Source: Desulfopila aestuarii DSM 18488
GTDB lineage: Bacteria; Desulfobacterota; Desulfobulbia; Desulfobulbales; Desulfocapsaceae
Length of the DNA: 64,000 nucleotides
Direction: 5' to 3'
NCBI RefSeq assembly: GCF_900143695.1
Contig: NZ_FRFE01000007.1
Coordinates: forward strand, 147,668-211,667
The translations under genes and the position numbers were made by a program. Positions 42,182 through 52,641 of this stretch are shown here, piece after piece (the stretch's first letter is position 1; the number at the start of each line of letters is the position of its first letter). The notes under the pieces were generated by a model. The model was not told the origin of the DNA. It did no database searches and saw nothing but the letters and a program-made list of their open reading frames with translations.

Positions 42182-44182
42182 TCAGCAGCCATTGCCAGCC
42201 AGAAAGCCTTGATGATTCGCCTCAAAGACAGTCCCCGGCTCCCTGGCATCACCAACCACCGTGCAGGAAATACCCAGTTGATCGGCCACACTCTTCAGCG
42301 AATTCTCAGAACGGGTGCCAACCGCCAGGACAACAGTATCCGCCTGTATTTCCGTATTTTCGTTACCAACCATCATCCGTACACCCGTTTCGGTAATGGA
42401 CATAACCCTGGCATTCATAACAGGCGTAATGCCGTACCGCCCCACATCCTGGAGCATCGACCAGCGGGTCGATTTACCGAAGTTAGCGCCAAGCGCATCA
42501 ATCATTTCCACCATGACCACTTCACGCGCACTTGTGGTGGCCAGACGATAAAGTTTTTCTGGATCTTCCACCTGATTCACCAGCAGAAATTTCAGCTCTT
42601 CACCAGTAAGTGTCCCCTCTTCGGCCAGCATCAGGGCAGTCTCCACCCCTACTGCGCCACCACCGATAACCACCACCCGGCGGCCCGCCTGTCGTCTCCC
42701 GGAGAGAATATCCCAGGCCTGCACCACATGGGGCAGATCAACACCCGGAATAACAGGAGCGATGGGCGTGCCGCCGGTGGCGAGAATCAGCTCATCGGGT
42801 TGTTCTTTTTCCAACATGGCTTTGTCGACGACACTGTTCATGGTTACCACCACATCAGATTCACCGATCAGCCGGGTCATGTCGTTTGCAAATACCAGAA
42901 ATTCGCCGCGACCAGGAGGCGACCCTGCAAGGTGCAGCTGCCCGCCAAGGCGCATGGATTTTTCAAAGAGCTGTACGGAATGACCACGTTCCGCTGCAGC
43001 CAGCGCAGCCGCCATACCCGCTATGCCGCCACCAACCACCATCACTTTTTTGGGAACATCGACTTGCACGGCAACCCGTTTTTTTTCATGACTGGCGCGC
43101 GGGTTACAGACACATTCAATCGGCTTCATCTTGAAGATATGATCAAAGCAACCCTGTCCGCAGGCCACACAATGGATGATGGAGTCATCTGCTCCGCGCG
43201 CTGCCTTGTTGGGAAACTCCGGATCGGTGATGAGAGCACGCCCCACCGCCACTGCGTCGCAATAGCCAAGCGCCAAAAGATGCCGTGCCGCTGCCGGATC
43301 GTTAATACGATGCGAGGCTATGACCGGCACGTTGACTCGTTCCCGGATCTCTCTGGCCATATAGGCGAACACCCCACGGGGTACCTTGGTAACGATCTGC
43401 GGCACCTGCGCCTCATGCCAGCCCACATTTATGCAAAGGGCATCGACGCCCGCTTCAGTCAGCGCCACAGCAAAGGTTTTCAGGTCGTCAGCACCGATTC
43501 CGCCCGGCATGAAATCATTGCCGTTAATCCGCACCATTAACGGAAAATCGTGCCCGATCCGCTTTTTCACTGCCCTCATAACTTCAATGCCAAAACGCAT
43601 CCTATTTTCCAGGCTGCCACCGTACTCATCCTCCCGCTGATTGGTAAACGGGGAGAGGAAAGCGCTGATCAGATATCCGGTGCCTGCCAGGATCTCCACC
43701 ACGTCAAAGCCCGCCTCCCTTACCCGTCCGGCGGCATCGGCAAAACGCGTAATGGTCGTCTCGATCTCTTCCGCCGTCAGTTCACGGGGTGTCTCACGTG
43801 TCAACCGTGACGGAACCGGCGACGGAGCCACCGGTTGCTGCCCACCCAGGAAAAACGAGGCATTATAACGACCGGCATGATTGAGCTGCACCGCACAGAG
43901 CGCACCCTCCTCATGCATAGCTGTTGCCAGCGTTGAAAGGCCGGGAATAAAGCCATCGTCATGGGCGCCAATATTCAGCGGCGTACCGGAGAATTCATCA
44001 ACCGTCGCATAGCCAACACTGATAAGCCCCGCGCCACCTGCCGCCCGCGCCCGGTAAAATTCCACCAGCTGGTCACTCACGACAAAATTCTTGCACATAT
44101 TGAGGTGCATGGCCGGCATAAAGATCCGGTTCTTGATGGTCAATTGCCCGATCTGCCAAGGCTGAAAAAGTGGGTCACGCAT
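42182..44182 (-). CDS. 2,4-dienoyl-CoA reductase-like flavoprotein (FadH family)
   Basis: 666 residues in three parts. The N-terminal 330 residues form an FMN (OYE-like) TIM barrel with VQLNHAGR and ENRMRFGIEVMRAV. A 4Fe-4S site follows, CVACGQGCFD plus CVCNPRA. The C-terminal half binds FAD and NAD(P)H: VVGGGIAGMAAALAAAERGH and VIGGGAVGVETALMLAEEG. This layout is that of FadH and trimethylamine dehydrogenase relatives, and is used for unsaturated fatty acid oxidation. The neighbouring beta-oxidation genes favour FadH. It follows the MBL gene after three bases. Confidence 0.88.
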   Translation of the reverse strand: MRDPLFQPWQIGQLTIKNRIFMPAMHLNMCKNFVVSDQLVEFYRARAAGGAGLISVGYATVDEFSGTPLNIGAHDDGFIPGLSTLATAMHEEGALCAVQLNHAGRYNASFFLGGQQPVAPSPVPSRLTRETPRELTAEEIETTITRFADAAGRVREAGFDVVEILAGTGYLISAFLSPFTNQREDEYGGSLENRMRFGIEVMRAVKKRIGHDFPLMVRINGNDFMPGGIGADDLKTFAVALTEAGVDALCINVGWHEAQVPQIVTKVPRGVFAYMAREIRERVNVPVIASHRINDPAAARHLLALGYCDAVAVGRALITDPEFPNKAARGADDSIIHCVACGQGCFDHIFKMKPIECVCNPRASHEKKRVAVQVDVPKKVMVVGGGIAGMAAALAAAERGHSVQLFEKSMRLGGQLHLAGSPPGRGEFLVFANDMTRLIGESDVVVTMNSVVDKAMLEKEQPDELILATGGTPIAPVIPGVDLPHVVQAWDILSGRRQAGRRVVVIGGGAVGVETALMLAEEGTLTGEELKFLLVNQVEDPEKLYRLATTSAREVVMVEMIDALGANFGKSTRWSMLQDVGRYGITPVMNARVMSITETGVRMMVGNENTEIQADTVVLAVGTRSENSLKSVADQLGISCTVVGDAREPGTVFEANHQGFLAGNGC

Positions 44183-44185
44183 AGG

Positions 44186-45127
44186 TTATCTCCCTGTGAC
44201 GCGTCCGAAAATCGGCGCGACAATATCTAAAAGGCCGATCTCGGCAAGCGCCTCTTCCAGCTTTTCCGGCTCGGCCAGAAAATCCTGCATAAAGAGGATC
44301 TCCGAAGCCTTCAGATAGATATGGAACACATCGTTCATTGAGTTGTTAAAGAGTTTGCCAATCAGCCTGGCCACATTTTTCTCTTCTCTAACCGGCAACA
44401 TCTGCTCGACTCGGGTGAGCATCTTGCCGATATAAAACTGCAGACTGCTGCTGACACTATCGATACTCTGCCGATGACCCGGCAGCACTGTTTTGTCTTC
44501 CAACCGTGCCAGTTTGATGATGGAGTCGCAGTAGGCATGGTAATTGTTGAACCGCTTACCGGTCAGCAGGTCGACATCCAGGAGCGGCGACTGGAAGATG
44601 CCACGCAACAGAGTATCCCCGGTTACCGCATAATTACCGAAGGTATAGACGACATCGCTCTGGGAGTGACCTGGACAAGGGATAGCCGTGATTCCCAGTT
44701 CTACCGGCAGATTCTCTTCAGCAATTTTGAATTTTTTTGGCGGCGGTGGAAACAGCACGCCTGCGGCAAACATCTTTTGCAGATCAGCCAAATAGTCATG
44801 ACCGAACCCAACTTCATTTAGGAGCGCATACATCAACTTCATCCTGCGCTCATGCTGGTCAATCTTCAACCCGTCACGGTGTGGCAGATAAATGGTGGCG
44901 TCTGTTTCCTGTTCAAGCCAGTGAGCCAGACCATAATGATCAATATGGCAATGGGTAACGAGCACATGGCGGAGACGGTTCAAGTCGAGATTATGCCGGA
45001 GGTATTCTTTCGCCTCTGGGGTGGGCGGCCCGGTGTCAAAAAGGATGAGTCCATCCTCCTGCTCAAGGGTGTAGCAGTGGACCGGACCAACCGGATAGGG
45101 CGTATCGATGGTGTGTTGCGTTACCAT
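44186..45127 (-). CDS. MBL-fold metallo-hydrolase
   Basis: 313 residues with the beta-lactamase-fold metal motif THCHIDHYG (HxHxDH), a later GHSQSDVVYTFG, TGDTLLR and a C-terminal LPGHRQS. Often a thioesterase, glyoxalase-like or lactone hydrolase. Operon with the FadH-like gene suggests a CoA thioester substrate, but this is inference. Confidence 0.85.
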   Translation of the reverse strand: MVTQHTIDTPYPVGPVHCYTLEQEDGLILFDTGPPTPEAKEYLRHNLDLNRLRHVLVTHCHIDHYGLAHWLEQETDATIYLPHRDGLKIDQHERRMKLMYALLNEVGFGHDYLADLQKMFAAGVLFPPPPKKFKIAEENLPVELGITAIPCPGHSQSDVVYTFGNYAVTGDTLLRGIFQSPLLDVDLLTGKRFNNYHAYCDSIIKLARLEDKTVLPGHRQSIDSVSSSLQFYIGKMLTRVEQMLPVREEKNVARLIGKLFNNSMNDVFHIYLKASEILFMQDFLAEPEKLEEALAEIGLLDIVAPIFGRVTGR

Positions 45128-45177
45128 ATTCCATCCCTAGGAGAAGCAGTCTCTTTGATTGAGGTAATCTGTTCGGG

Positions 45178-45229
45178 AACAACAAAAACACTCTCCGGCC
45201 CCAATGCGAGGATGTTCGGGGCCGGAGAG
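45178..45229 (-). terminator. Terminator of the fadD-fadN-fadA-fadE operon
   Basis: Perfect 12-bp stem CTCTCCGGCCCC/GGGGCCGGAGAG with a 15-base loop; on the minus strand it ends in TGTTTTTGTT. It starts 11 bases after the fadE stop. Confidence 0.88.
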
Positions 45230-45239
45230 CGCGGAGCCG

Positions 45240-47018
45240 TCAGAAGATATACTTCTCTTCTTCGCTGGCCGTCTTGGCAAGCAGACGTTTGGCCTGAAGC
45301 AGGCCGCTTGCATCATATTTGGCGAACCGACGAATACCGGAGAGGATCATGGTGAGTGTATCACCTTCCTCTATATAGAAAGCGCCCTGGCGTGCTGCAC
45401 GGCCTACTTCCTCGGTAGCATCGAAAGCGCAGACCTTGACTGCGGCCTGGAGCAGTTCCTGCTTGCGTGGGCTCGATTTCGCAAGGTTCTTCTCGGCACG
45501 CAATACCGTACTTTCGAGAGCGTAGATCTGGATGGCGATATCAGCCGCAGCCATGAGGATCTCCTGCTCGTTGGCGATCTTGTCCATATATTTCTGGACA
45601 CCGGCGCCGGAAAGGATCAGGAACAGGGTCTTCAGGTTACCGATCAGCGCTTTCTCCTTGGCAAACGGTACTGAATCGTCAATCTCCTCAAAACTTGGAG
45701 TCATCAGCGATTCAAACGCCTTCATGGCTTTGGCCTGCAGCGGCAACTCGCCCTTCATCGCTTTTCTGAGGATCATACCGGGGATAAGCAAGCGGTTGAT
45801 CTCGTTGGTGCCTTCGAAGATACGGTTGATGCGCTCGTCACGGTAGTAACGCTCGGCTGGATACTCACTCACGAAGCCATAACCACCGTGAATCTGTACT
45901 ACCTCGTCAACAGTCCTGGCCAAAACCTCGCTACAATACACTTTGGCGATACCGCATTCAGAGGCATACTCTTCAATCGCCTTCAGGTACTGCTCGTAGT
46001 AGTCATCTACTGATCTGTCGATCTTGGCAATATTGTCATCCAGCACGCCGGCCAAACGGTAGACCAGTGATTCTGCCGCGAAAATTTCTGCCGTCATGTT
46101 GGCGATTTTCTCACCGATTGCCCCAAAGCTGCTGATTTTTTTGCCAAACTGAGTACGCTCATTGGCATACTTAATGCCATCTACCAGTGCCATTTTGGAC
46201 GCACCGCAAACAGCGGCGCCAAGCTTGAAACGGCCGACATTGAGAACGTTGAAGGCAATTTTATGGCCTTTGCCGATCTCACCCAGCACGTTCTCGACGG
46301 GTACCTTACAATTGTCGAGGATGATCTGGGTAGTGGAAGATCCCTTGATACCAAGCTTTTTCTCTTCGGCACCAACTACCAGTCCTTCAAAGGACTTCTC
46401 AACCAGAAACGCGGTGAAATGCTGCTTGTCGATCTTGGCGAAAACCGTGAACAGCTCGGCAAAACCACCATTGGTAATAAATTGCTTGGTGCCATTGAGG
46501 ATGTAGTGCTTGCCATCGGCAGACAGTGTGGCGGTTGAAGCCGCGCCAAGCGCGTCGCTTCCCGAACCGGGCTCGGTCAGGCAGTAAGCTGCAGGCCACT
46601 CACCGGATATCAGTTTTTCCAGGTATTTCTCTTTCTGGGCCGGAGTACCGTAATAGATCAGAGGCAGAGTACCGATGCCGGTATGACAGGTATAGGCTAC
46701 AGAGAACGATCCGCCCTGGGAAATTTTTTCCGCAACGAGCATGGAAGAAGCCTTGTCCAATTCAAGCCCGCCATACTCTTCAGGCGCATCCATCATCAGT
46801 AACCCGAGTTCGCCGCACTGACGCAATCCTTTGATCACGATATCGAAATTCTGTTTATCGATCTCTTCAATGTGCGGGATGACCTCATTGACCACAAATT
46901 GCTCTGTGGTGTCAGCCATCTGCCGCTGCTCGTCGGAAAAATCCTCCGGTGTGAAGATATCAGCGCAAGAGGATTCCGCAATCAGGTATTCGCCGCCTTT
47001 TAATGTATTCTCAGACAT
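45240..47018 (-). CDS. fadE: Acyl-CoA dehydrogenase (FadE of fadNAE type)
   Basis: 592 residues. Conserved blocks: YCLTEPGSGSDALGAAS, KHYILNGTKQFITNGG, VGRFKLGAAVCGASK, QIHGGYGFVSEYPAERYYRD and the catalytic Glu in FEGTNEINRLLIPG. A 160-residue C-terminal extension, as in the FadE of Bacillus subtilis (594 residues), distinguishes it from short-chain forms. First step of beta-oxidation, FAD-dependent. Last gene of the operon. Confidence 0.92.
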   Translation of the reverse strand: MSENTLKGGEYLIAESSCADIFTPEDFSDEQRQMADTTEQFVVNEVIPHIEEIDKQNFDIVIKGLRQCGELGLLMMDAPEEYGGLELDKASSMLVAEKISQGGSFSVAYTCHTGIGTLPLIYYGTPAQKEKYLEKLISGEWPAAYCLTEPGSGSDALGAASTATLSADGKHYILNGTKQFITNGGFAELFTVFAKIDKQHFTAFLVEKSFEGLVVGAEEKKLGIKGSSTTQIILDNCKVPVENVLGEIGKGHKIAFNVLNVGRFKLGAAVCGASKMALVDGIKYANERTQFGKKISSFGAIGEKIANMTAEIFAAESLVYRLAGVLDDNIAKIDRSVDDYYEQYLKAIEEYASECGIAKVYCSEVLARTVDEVVQIHGGYGFVSEYPAERYYRDERINRIFEGTNEINRLLIPGMILRKAMKGELPLQAKAMKAFESLMTPSFEEIDDSVPFAKEKALIGNLKTLFLILSGAGVQKYMDKIANEQEILMAAADIAIQIYALESTVLRAEKNLAKSSPRKQELLQAAVKVCAFDATEEVGRAARQGAFYIEEGDTLTMILSGIRRFAKYDASGLLQAKRLLAKTASEEEKYIF

Positions 47019-47060
47019 TTTTTCACCTTGTATATTGAGCGCCGTTCTATTCTCGTACGC

Positions 47061-48236
47061 TTACAGTTTTTCAAAAATTCCGGCTGCGCCCATACCGCCG
47101 CCGATACACATGGAAACCATTCCGTATTTCGCTTTCCGGCGTCCCATCTCATGCAGAAGAGTCGCGGTCAGCTTAGAACCGGTGCAGCCAAGCGGATGGC
47201 CAAGGGCGATCGCACCGCCGTTGACGTTGACAATATCCTTATTGATATTCAGTTCCTGCATTACAGCCAATGCCTGGGCAGCGAATGCTTCGTTCAGCTC
47301 GATAAGGTCGATGTCTGCAAGAGAAAGTCCTCCCAGTCTAAGCGCCTCAGGAATCGCCGCGATGGGACCGATACCCATATATTCTGGCGGTACTCCGTTG
47401 ACCGAGAAGGAGACGAATCTACCAAAGGGATCCTTGCCGGTCGCTTTGAGATACTCTTCGGAAACAACCATGGTGGCGGCGGCCCCGTCTGTCATCTGCG
47501 AGGAGTTGCCGGCCGTTACCGGTCCTCCAACTTTGAAGACGGAGCGGAGTCTGGCAAGAGACTCGACGGTGGTTTCCGGACGCACACCATCATCAATGGT
47601 GACGATTTCCGTCTCACGCTTGATCTTGTTGCCCACCAAAGCGGTCTTCTCGATTTCAACAGGAATGATCTCGTCGGCAAACCGCCCTTCCTTGATGGCT
47701 GCAGCCGCTTTAGCATTACTTGCAGCAGCAAAAATGTCCATCATCTCGCGGGTAATACCGTATTTCTCCGCAACCAGCTCTGCGGTGGTACCCATTGAGG
47801 CAAATGCCTCAGGCCAATCGACCATCATGCCCGGGTTGGCAGCGTATTTGAGGCCGCCCATGGGCACGCTGGACATGGACTCGACTCCGCCGGCGATGAT
47901 ACAGTCGGCAAAACCGGCCATAACACGTTCGGCTGCGATGGCAATACTGTTCAAGCCAGAGGAACAGAACCGGTTGACGGTCAACCCGGGAACCTCAACA
48001 GGCAGACCTGCTTTCATCGCCGCGATACGTCCGACATTCATTCCCTGCTCTGCTTCGGGGAACGAACAGCCAAGGATTACATCACTGACCGTCATCGGAT
48101 CTATTTCTGTTCGCTCTACCAACCCTTTGATCGCAATGGCTGCAAGATCGTCAGGGCGTACATCTTTGAATTTTCCTTTATTTGCACGGCAGCCTGGAGT
48201 CCTGTAGCTTGCCAGTATATATGCTTTTTTCATCAT
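47061..48236 (-). CDS. fadA: Acetyl-CoA acyltransferase (thiolase)
   Basis: 391 residues. Nucleophilic Cys in NRFCSSGLNSIA, the His of NVNGGAIALGHPLG and the second Cys in MCIGGGMGAAGI. Cleaves 3-ketoacyl-CoA to acetyl-CoA and a shortened acyl-CoA. 42 bases before fadE. Same size as FadA of Bacillus subtilis. Confidence 0.95.
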   Translation of the reverse strand: MMKKAYILASYRTPGCRANKGKFKDVRPDDLAAIAIKGLVERTEIDPMTVSDVILGCSFPEAEQGMNVGRIAAMKAGLPVEVPGLTVNRFCSSGLNSIAIAAERVMAGFADCIIAGGVESMSSVPMGGLKYAANPGMMVDWPEAFASMGTTAELVAEKYGITREMMDIFAAASNAKAAAAIKEGRFADEIIPVEIEKTALVGNKIKRETEIVTIDDGVRPETTVESLARLRSVFKVGGPVTAGNSSQMTDGAAATMVVSEEYLKATGKDPFGRFVSFSVNGVPPEYMGIGPIAAIPEALRLGGLSLADIDLIELNEAFAAQALAVMQELNINKDIVNVNGGAIALGHPLGCTGSKLTATLLHEMGRRKAKYGMVSMCIGGGMGAAGIFEKL

Positions 48237-48295
48237 GATCCTCTCTATGGATAAACGTATTAACCAGTAAGTGTTCTTTATCTTGTATGGCAGTA

Positions 48296-50683
48296 CTAGT
48301 TTCTCAAAGGCTTGCCGGTCTTCAGCATATGCTGTACGCGCTCGGCAGTCTTCTTGTTGCCACAGAGTTTAAGGAAGTTCTCTCTCTCAAGTTGCAGGAG
48401 GTACTCTTCACTGACAATTGTTCCTGGATTGACATCGCCACCGCAGATTACCTGGCCAATAACGGTTGCCATTTCATACTCATATTCGGTAATGAAATTA
48501 CCCATCTTCATGTTCCAGAGCTGGCTCTTGATGGAGGCTGCAACTCCGCGGCCCGGAGCAGCAATATCTTTTCTCGGCACCTTCGGACGATAGTTCACTG
48601 CAAGTCCCAGTACCTTCTGCTTGGCGTCACCAATCAGCTTGTCGATATCCATGGTGATGGAATCGCCTTCACGCATATAGCTCATGTCGTAGAGTTCCGC
48701 CGCCCCCATTGAGACCTTGGCCATGGCAATTTGCTCGAAATGCTTGAAGATAAATGGCTGAACGTCGGTATTGTACTTTTTAGCCAAATCCACCGCACGG
48801 ATGCAGAGTTCCTTGGTGCCGCCACCAGCAGGCAAGAGACCAACTCCGATTTCTACAAGACCCATATAGGTCTCGGCATAAGCGTTGATGGCATCTGCGT
48901 GAATGGAGAATTCACAACCACCGCCAAGCGCCATGTTAAAAGGTGCAGCTACTACCGGTACTTTGGCATATTTCAAGGCCATGGTGGCGTTCTGGAAAGA
49001 GCGCAGCACCATGTTGATGTCATCATAGGCGCCCTCAGCCATGGCCACGGCCAGCATCATCAAGTTGGCGCCAACAGAGAAGTTCGCGCCACGGTTACCT
49101 ACCACCAAACCGACACCTTCTTCCTCAGCCCGCTTGACCGCTTTGTGGGTCATGGACAGGATATCGCCGCTGATGGCGTTCATCTTGGAATGGAACTCGA
49201 AACCGAAAACGCCGTCGCCCAGGTCGATAATCGAACAGTTGGCGTTCTTTTCCACTACTTTGCCAGCTTTTTTCAGGATCTCGAGCTTGATCTGGCCCTC
49301 TTTGACAGGTACCGGAACATAGGCACCCTTCAGCACATCAAAGTATTCCTGCTCACCGGATTCGGCATAGCGATAGAAGGATTCTATACCTTTCATCTTC
49401 TCGGGTACCGCAACGCCGTCTTTTTCTGCCCGCTTCACAAAAGATGCGACGCCGATGGCATCGAGCATCTCGAACGGACCGATCTCCCAGTTAAAGCCCC
49501 ATTTCATGGCGTTGTCGATATTGACCACGTCATCGGCAATCTCAGGGATACGGTTAAAAGCGTAGATCAGGGTGTCGCGCACCGATTTCCAGGCAAACTC
49601 ACCACCCTTGTCGCTTGCACCCACGATCATCTTGATTTTCTGACGGGGATCGTCCACCTGCTTGACCATGCCGACAGAAGCAAATTTCGGTTTTGCCAGC
49701 GGTTTGTAATCACCCTCGGCATAGTCATAGTAAAAGATGGTTTTCTTACCGTCGACCACACCTTTTTTATAAAAACCCTGCTTCGACTTGTTACCGAGCC
49801 AGCCATTTTCGATCAGTTTCGCCATGAAATCCGGCTTCTTGAATACATTGCGTTCCTCATCATTTGGCAGCAGTTCATACGAGTTGTTGCCAACATGGGC
49901 GAGAGTATCCAAACCAACCAGGTCGGCGGTTCTGAAAGCCGCGCTCTTTGGACGGGCGGTGGCCGGACCGGCAATGGCGTCAACCTCTTCCACGGTCATG
50001 CCCATCTCCACCATATGCTGCATGGCCTTATAGATGGCATAAACGCCGATACGGTTGCCGATAAAGTTTGGTGTATCCTTTGCGTAAACAATACCTTTAC
50101 CCAACCGGGTGGCGATGAATTTTGCCATGCCTTCCATTACCGCCGGATCGGTAGCCTTGGTGGGGACAAGTTCCATCAGTCGCATATAGCGCGGCGGGTT
50201 AAAGAAATGGGTCACCAGGAAATTGCTGCGAATCTCTGGTGGCAGTACCTCGGCCATCTCATTCACCGAAAGGCCGCTGGTATTGGTAGAAAGAATTGCG
50301 CCGGGAGCAAGATTCGGCACCAGTTTCTTCAAGAGATCGAGTTTGATCGGCATATACTCGACCACAACCTCAATCACCCAGTCGCACTCTTTTAATTTTG
50401 CCAGGTCATCTTCAAGGTTACCGACATCAATCTGGGCAACATATTCTTTTAAGAAAAAGGGAGCCGGCTTCATTTTCAGCAGACCGTCGCGGCCGGCCTG
50501 GGAGATTCTGTTCCGAACCTGGGGGCTTTGCAGGGTCAGCCCTTTGGCCTCTTCATGCGCAGTCAGTTCTTTGGGGACGATATCCAGCAGAAGAACTTCC
50601 AGTCCCGCATTTGCCAGATGAGCGGCAATGGTCGCTCCCATAACTCCGGCGCCGAGTACAGCTACACGATTAATCTGCCTCAT
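48296..50683 (-). CDS. fadN: 3-hydroxyacyl-CoA dehydrogenase / enoyl-CoA hydratase (FadN type)
   Basis: 795 residues. The N-terminal half is the NAD-dependent dehydrogenase (GAGVMGATIAAHLANAG at residues 10-26, then VTHFFNPPRYMRLMELVP with the catalytic His). The enoyl-CoA hydratase/isomerase domain is at the C-terminus (NFSVGANLMML, ALGGGCEFSIHADA). The dehydrogenase-first order matches the FadN type, not E. coli FadB. Makes steps two and three of beta-oxidation. Good GGAG precedes the start. Confidence 0.93.
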   Translation of the reverse strand: MRQINRVAVLGAGVMGATIAAHLANAGLEVLLLDIVPKELTAHEEAKGLTLQSPQVRNRISQAGRDGLLKMKPAPFFLKEYVAQIDVGNLEDDLAKLKECDWVIEVVVEYMPIKLDLLKKLVPNLAPGAILSTNTSGLSVNEMAEVLPPEIRSNFLVTHFFNPPRYMRLMELVPTKATDPAVMEGMAKFIATRLGKGIVYAKDTPNFIGNRIGVYAIYKAMQHMVEMGMTVEEVDAIAGPATARPKSAAFRTADLVGLDTLAHVGNNSYELLPNDEERNVFKKPDFMAKLIENGWLGNKSKQGFYKKGVVDGKKTIFYYDYAEGDYKPLAKPKFASVGMVKQVDDPRQKIKMIVGASDKGGEFAWKSVRDTLIYAFNRIPEIADDVVNIDNAMKWGFNWEIGPFEMLDAIGVASFVKRAEKDGVAVPEKMKGIESFYRYAESGEQEYFDVLKGAYVPVPVKEGQIKLEILKKAGKVVEKNANCSIIDLGDGVFGFEFHSKMNAISGDILSMTHKAVKRAEEEGVGLVVGNRGANFSVGANLMMLAVAMAEGAYDDINMVLRSFQNATMALKYAKVPVVAAPFNMALGGGCEFSIHADAINAYAETYMGLVEIGVGLLPAGGGTKELCIRAVDLAKKYNTDVQPFIFKHFEQIAMAKVSMGAAELYDMSYMREGDSITMDIDKLIGDAKQKVLGLAVNYRPKVPRKDIAAPGRGVAASIKSQLWNMKMGNFITEYEYEMATVIGQVICGGDVNPGTIVSEEYLLQLERENFLKLCGNKKTAERVQHMLKTGKPLRN

Positions 50684-50757
50684 TTGTCTTCTCCATTGGT
50701 GTTGGCTTCACAAAGATCGCGATCGCCAAGGGTTCTACATCCTAACTTGTTGGATCA

Positions 50758-52641
50758 TCAATGCATCTTTGATGCACTGACACTTGTTTCGAGTCTCTCA
50801 TTATCGGCTTTCGGCCGGCGGACAACACCGTTCCCTGCTTTTATATACAGTTCTTCAATGATGTCCTTATACTTGTTGTAAATTTCCTTACGCTTCAATT
50901 TCAGAGTGGGTGTCAACTCCCCTCCATCGATGGTAAACTCCCGTGGGAGCACCGCAAATCTTTTGATCGTCTTATATGGCGGCAAGGCAGCATTAAACGC
51001 TTCCATCCTTCGTGTATAGACGGCCATAACTTTTTCGTTGGTAACCAGTTCCTCGATATCGATGTAATGAATTCCCAGTTCCCGGCCAAGATCAATCAAC
51101 CGCTCAAGATTTGGAGTAAGCAATGCCACCAGGTATGGTTTCCCGTCTCCGTAAACGTAAGCGTCAGAGATGAACTTATCAAGTTTCAGCTCGTTTTCTA
51201 AAGGCTGTGGAGCGATATTTTTACCACCTGCAGTGACGATCAGCTCTTTTTTGCGATCTATTATGTAAACGTATCCCTGCTCGTCTATCCGGGCAATATC
51301 ACCGGTCTTTAACCAGCCATCTTCTATGGTTTCACGGGTCGCTTCTTCGTTCTTGTAATATTGCTGCATTACCTGCGGGCCTTTTACGTAAAGCTCGCCA
51401 TCGTCAGCCAGTTTCACTTCCGTCTCATGCAAGGGTTTTCCCACCGAATCAAAACGGATAATATCAAAGCTGGACAAAGTGATCGCCGGACTGGTCTCGG
51501 TTAAACCATAACCATTAAAGACCGGCAGGCCGATAATCCACATGAATTCGTTGATAGTCTTATCCAGTGGCGCCCCACCGCAGACAAAATATTTGATTTT
51601 GCCACCGAACCGTTCGCGCACTTTCTTAAAAACCAGTTTATCGAAGAACTTATACCGCAATTCAAGCAAGCCAAGTGGTTCTTTGGTGACGTATTTTTTC
51701 TGCACATATTCGCGACCGACCTCCACCGCCCGGTGGAAGAGATTACGCTTGAACGAAGAGGCCTGATGAACGTTTTCGTAAATCCGGGAGTAAATCTTTT
51801 CAAAGAGACGGGGAACGCTCACCATATTGGTGGGCTTAATCTCCATCATGTTTTCCATGACCTTCTGGACATTTTCGGCAAAAGCGATGTGGTTGCCGGT
51901 AAGAAGGGGCATGTAGTATCCGCCTGTACGTTCCAGCACATGGCTGAGCGGCAGAAAGCTTAAAAAAGTCTGCGGCAAAGTGCTGCTGCCGACCCGCTTC
52001 AGCCCATGAGTGGTATTGACCATAATGTTCCGCTGGGTGAGCAGAACACCTTTGGGCACACCGGTGGTTCCTGAAGTGTAGATGATGGTGATAATATCTT
52101 CCTGCCGGATCTCGTCGATCTGCTTTTCTATCATCGCCGTTTCCGTCTCGGTCAGCGGACGCTCAACTTCCGAAAGCTGATACTGGGTATAGACAGGGAA
52201 GGACCGCTCGCCCATAAAGCGCTCATAGGAAATGACCAATTCCACATTGGGGATCTGGTCACGGATGGCATAGAGCTTCTCATACTGGGTCTGCGTGGAG
52301 ACAAAAACGACTTTTGCTTCACAATGATTGATAACGTACGCTGCCTGCTTGCCGGTATTGGTGGCATAAATCGGAACCGTAATAGCGCCGGCCGACTGAA
52401 CACCGAAATCTGAAATCGCCCAGCCAAGCCGATTTTCCGAAAAGATAGCCACCCGATCACCCCGCTGGACTCCGGCCTGCTTCAGGCCGCGGGCCAGCAT
52501 CAGCACCCGTTCATAAAATTCCTCATAGGTGAGAGAGAGAAATACACCACGCTTGTTGTAGCTGATCGCCGTTCTTTTCGCGTATTTCCTGGAGTTGTCT
52601 TTGAGAATTGCTGGGACCGACTGGTATGACAAAAAGTTCAT
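50758..52641 (-). CDS. Long-chain fatty acid-CoA ligase (AMP-forming)
   Basis: 627 residues. ATP/AMP signature IIYTSGTTGVPKGVLL, then GYGLTETSPAIT, DGWLKTGDIARIDEQGYVYI and the C-terminal lysine region of the family. Activates fatty acids to acyl-CoA. First gene of the operon, 74 bases before fadN. No signal or membrane segment is apparent. Confidence 0.93.
   Translation of the reverse strand: MNFLSYQSVPAILKDNSRKYAKRTAISYNKRGVFLSLTYEEFYERVLMLARGLKQAGVQRGDRVAIFSENRLGWAISDFGVQSAGAITVPIYATNTGKQAAYVINHCEAKVVFVSTQTQYEKLYAIRDQIPNVELVISYERFMGERSFPVYTQYQLSEVERPLTETETAMIEKQIDEIRQEDIITIIYTSGTTGVPKGVLLTQRNIMVNTTHGLKRVGSSTLPQTFLSFLPLSHVLERTGGYYMPLLTGNHIAFAENVQKVMENMMEIKPTNMVSVPRLFEKIYSRIYENVHQASSFKRNLFHRAVEVGREYVQKKYVTKEPLGLLELRYKFFDKLVFKKVRERFGGKIKYFVCGGAPLDKTINEFMWIIGLPVFNGYGLTETSPAITLSSFDIIRFDSVGKPLHETEVKLADDGELYVKGPQVMQQYYKNEEATRETIEDGWLKTGDIARIDEQGYVYIIDRKKELIVTAGGKNIAPQPLENELKLDKFISDAYVYGDGKPYLVALLTPNLERLIDLGRELGIHYIDIEELVTNEKVMAVYTRRMEAFNAALPPYKTIKRFAVLPREFTIDGGELTPTLKLKRKEIYNKYKDIIEELYIKAGNGVVRRPKADNERLETSVSASKMH

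Noticed and set aside
42209..43540. 443-codon plus-strand frame
   Set aside because: Antisense to the FadH-like gene.
46831..50395. Very long plus-strand frames (458 and 554 codons) opposite fadA and fadN
   Set aside because: Antisense shadows of well-supported genes; codon bias of the minus strand explains their length.
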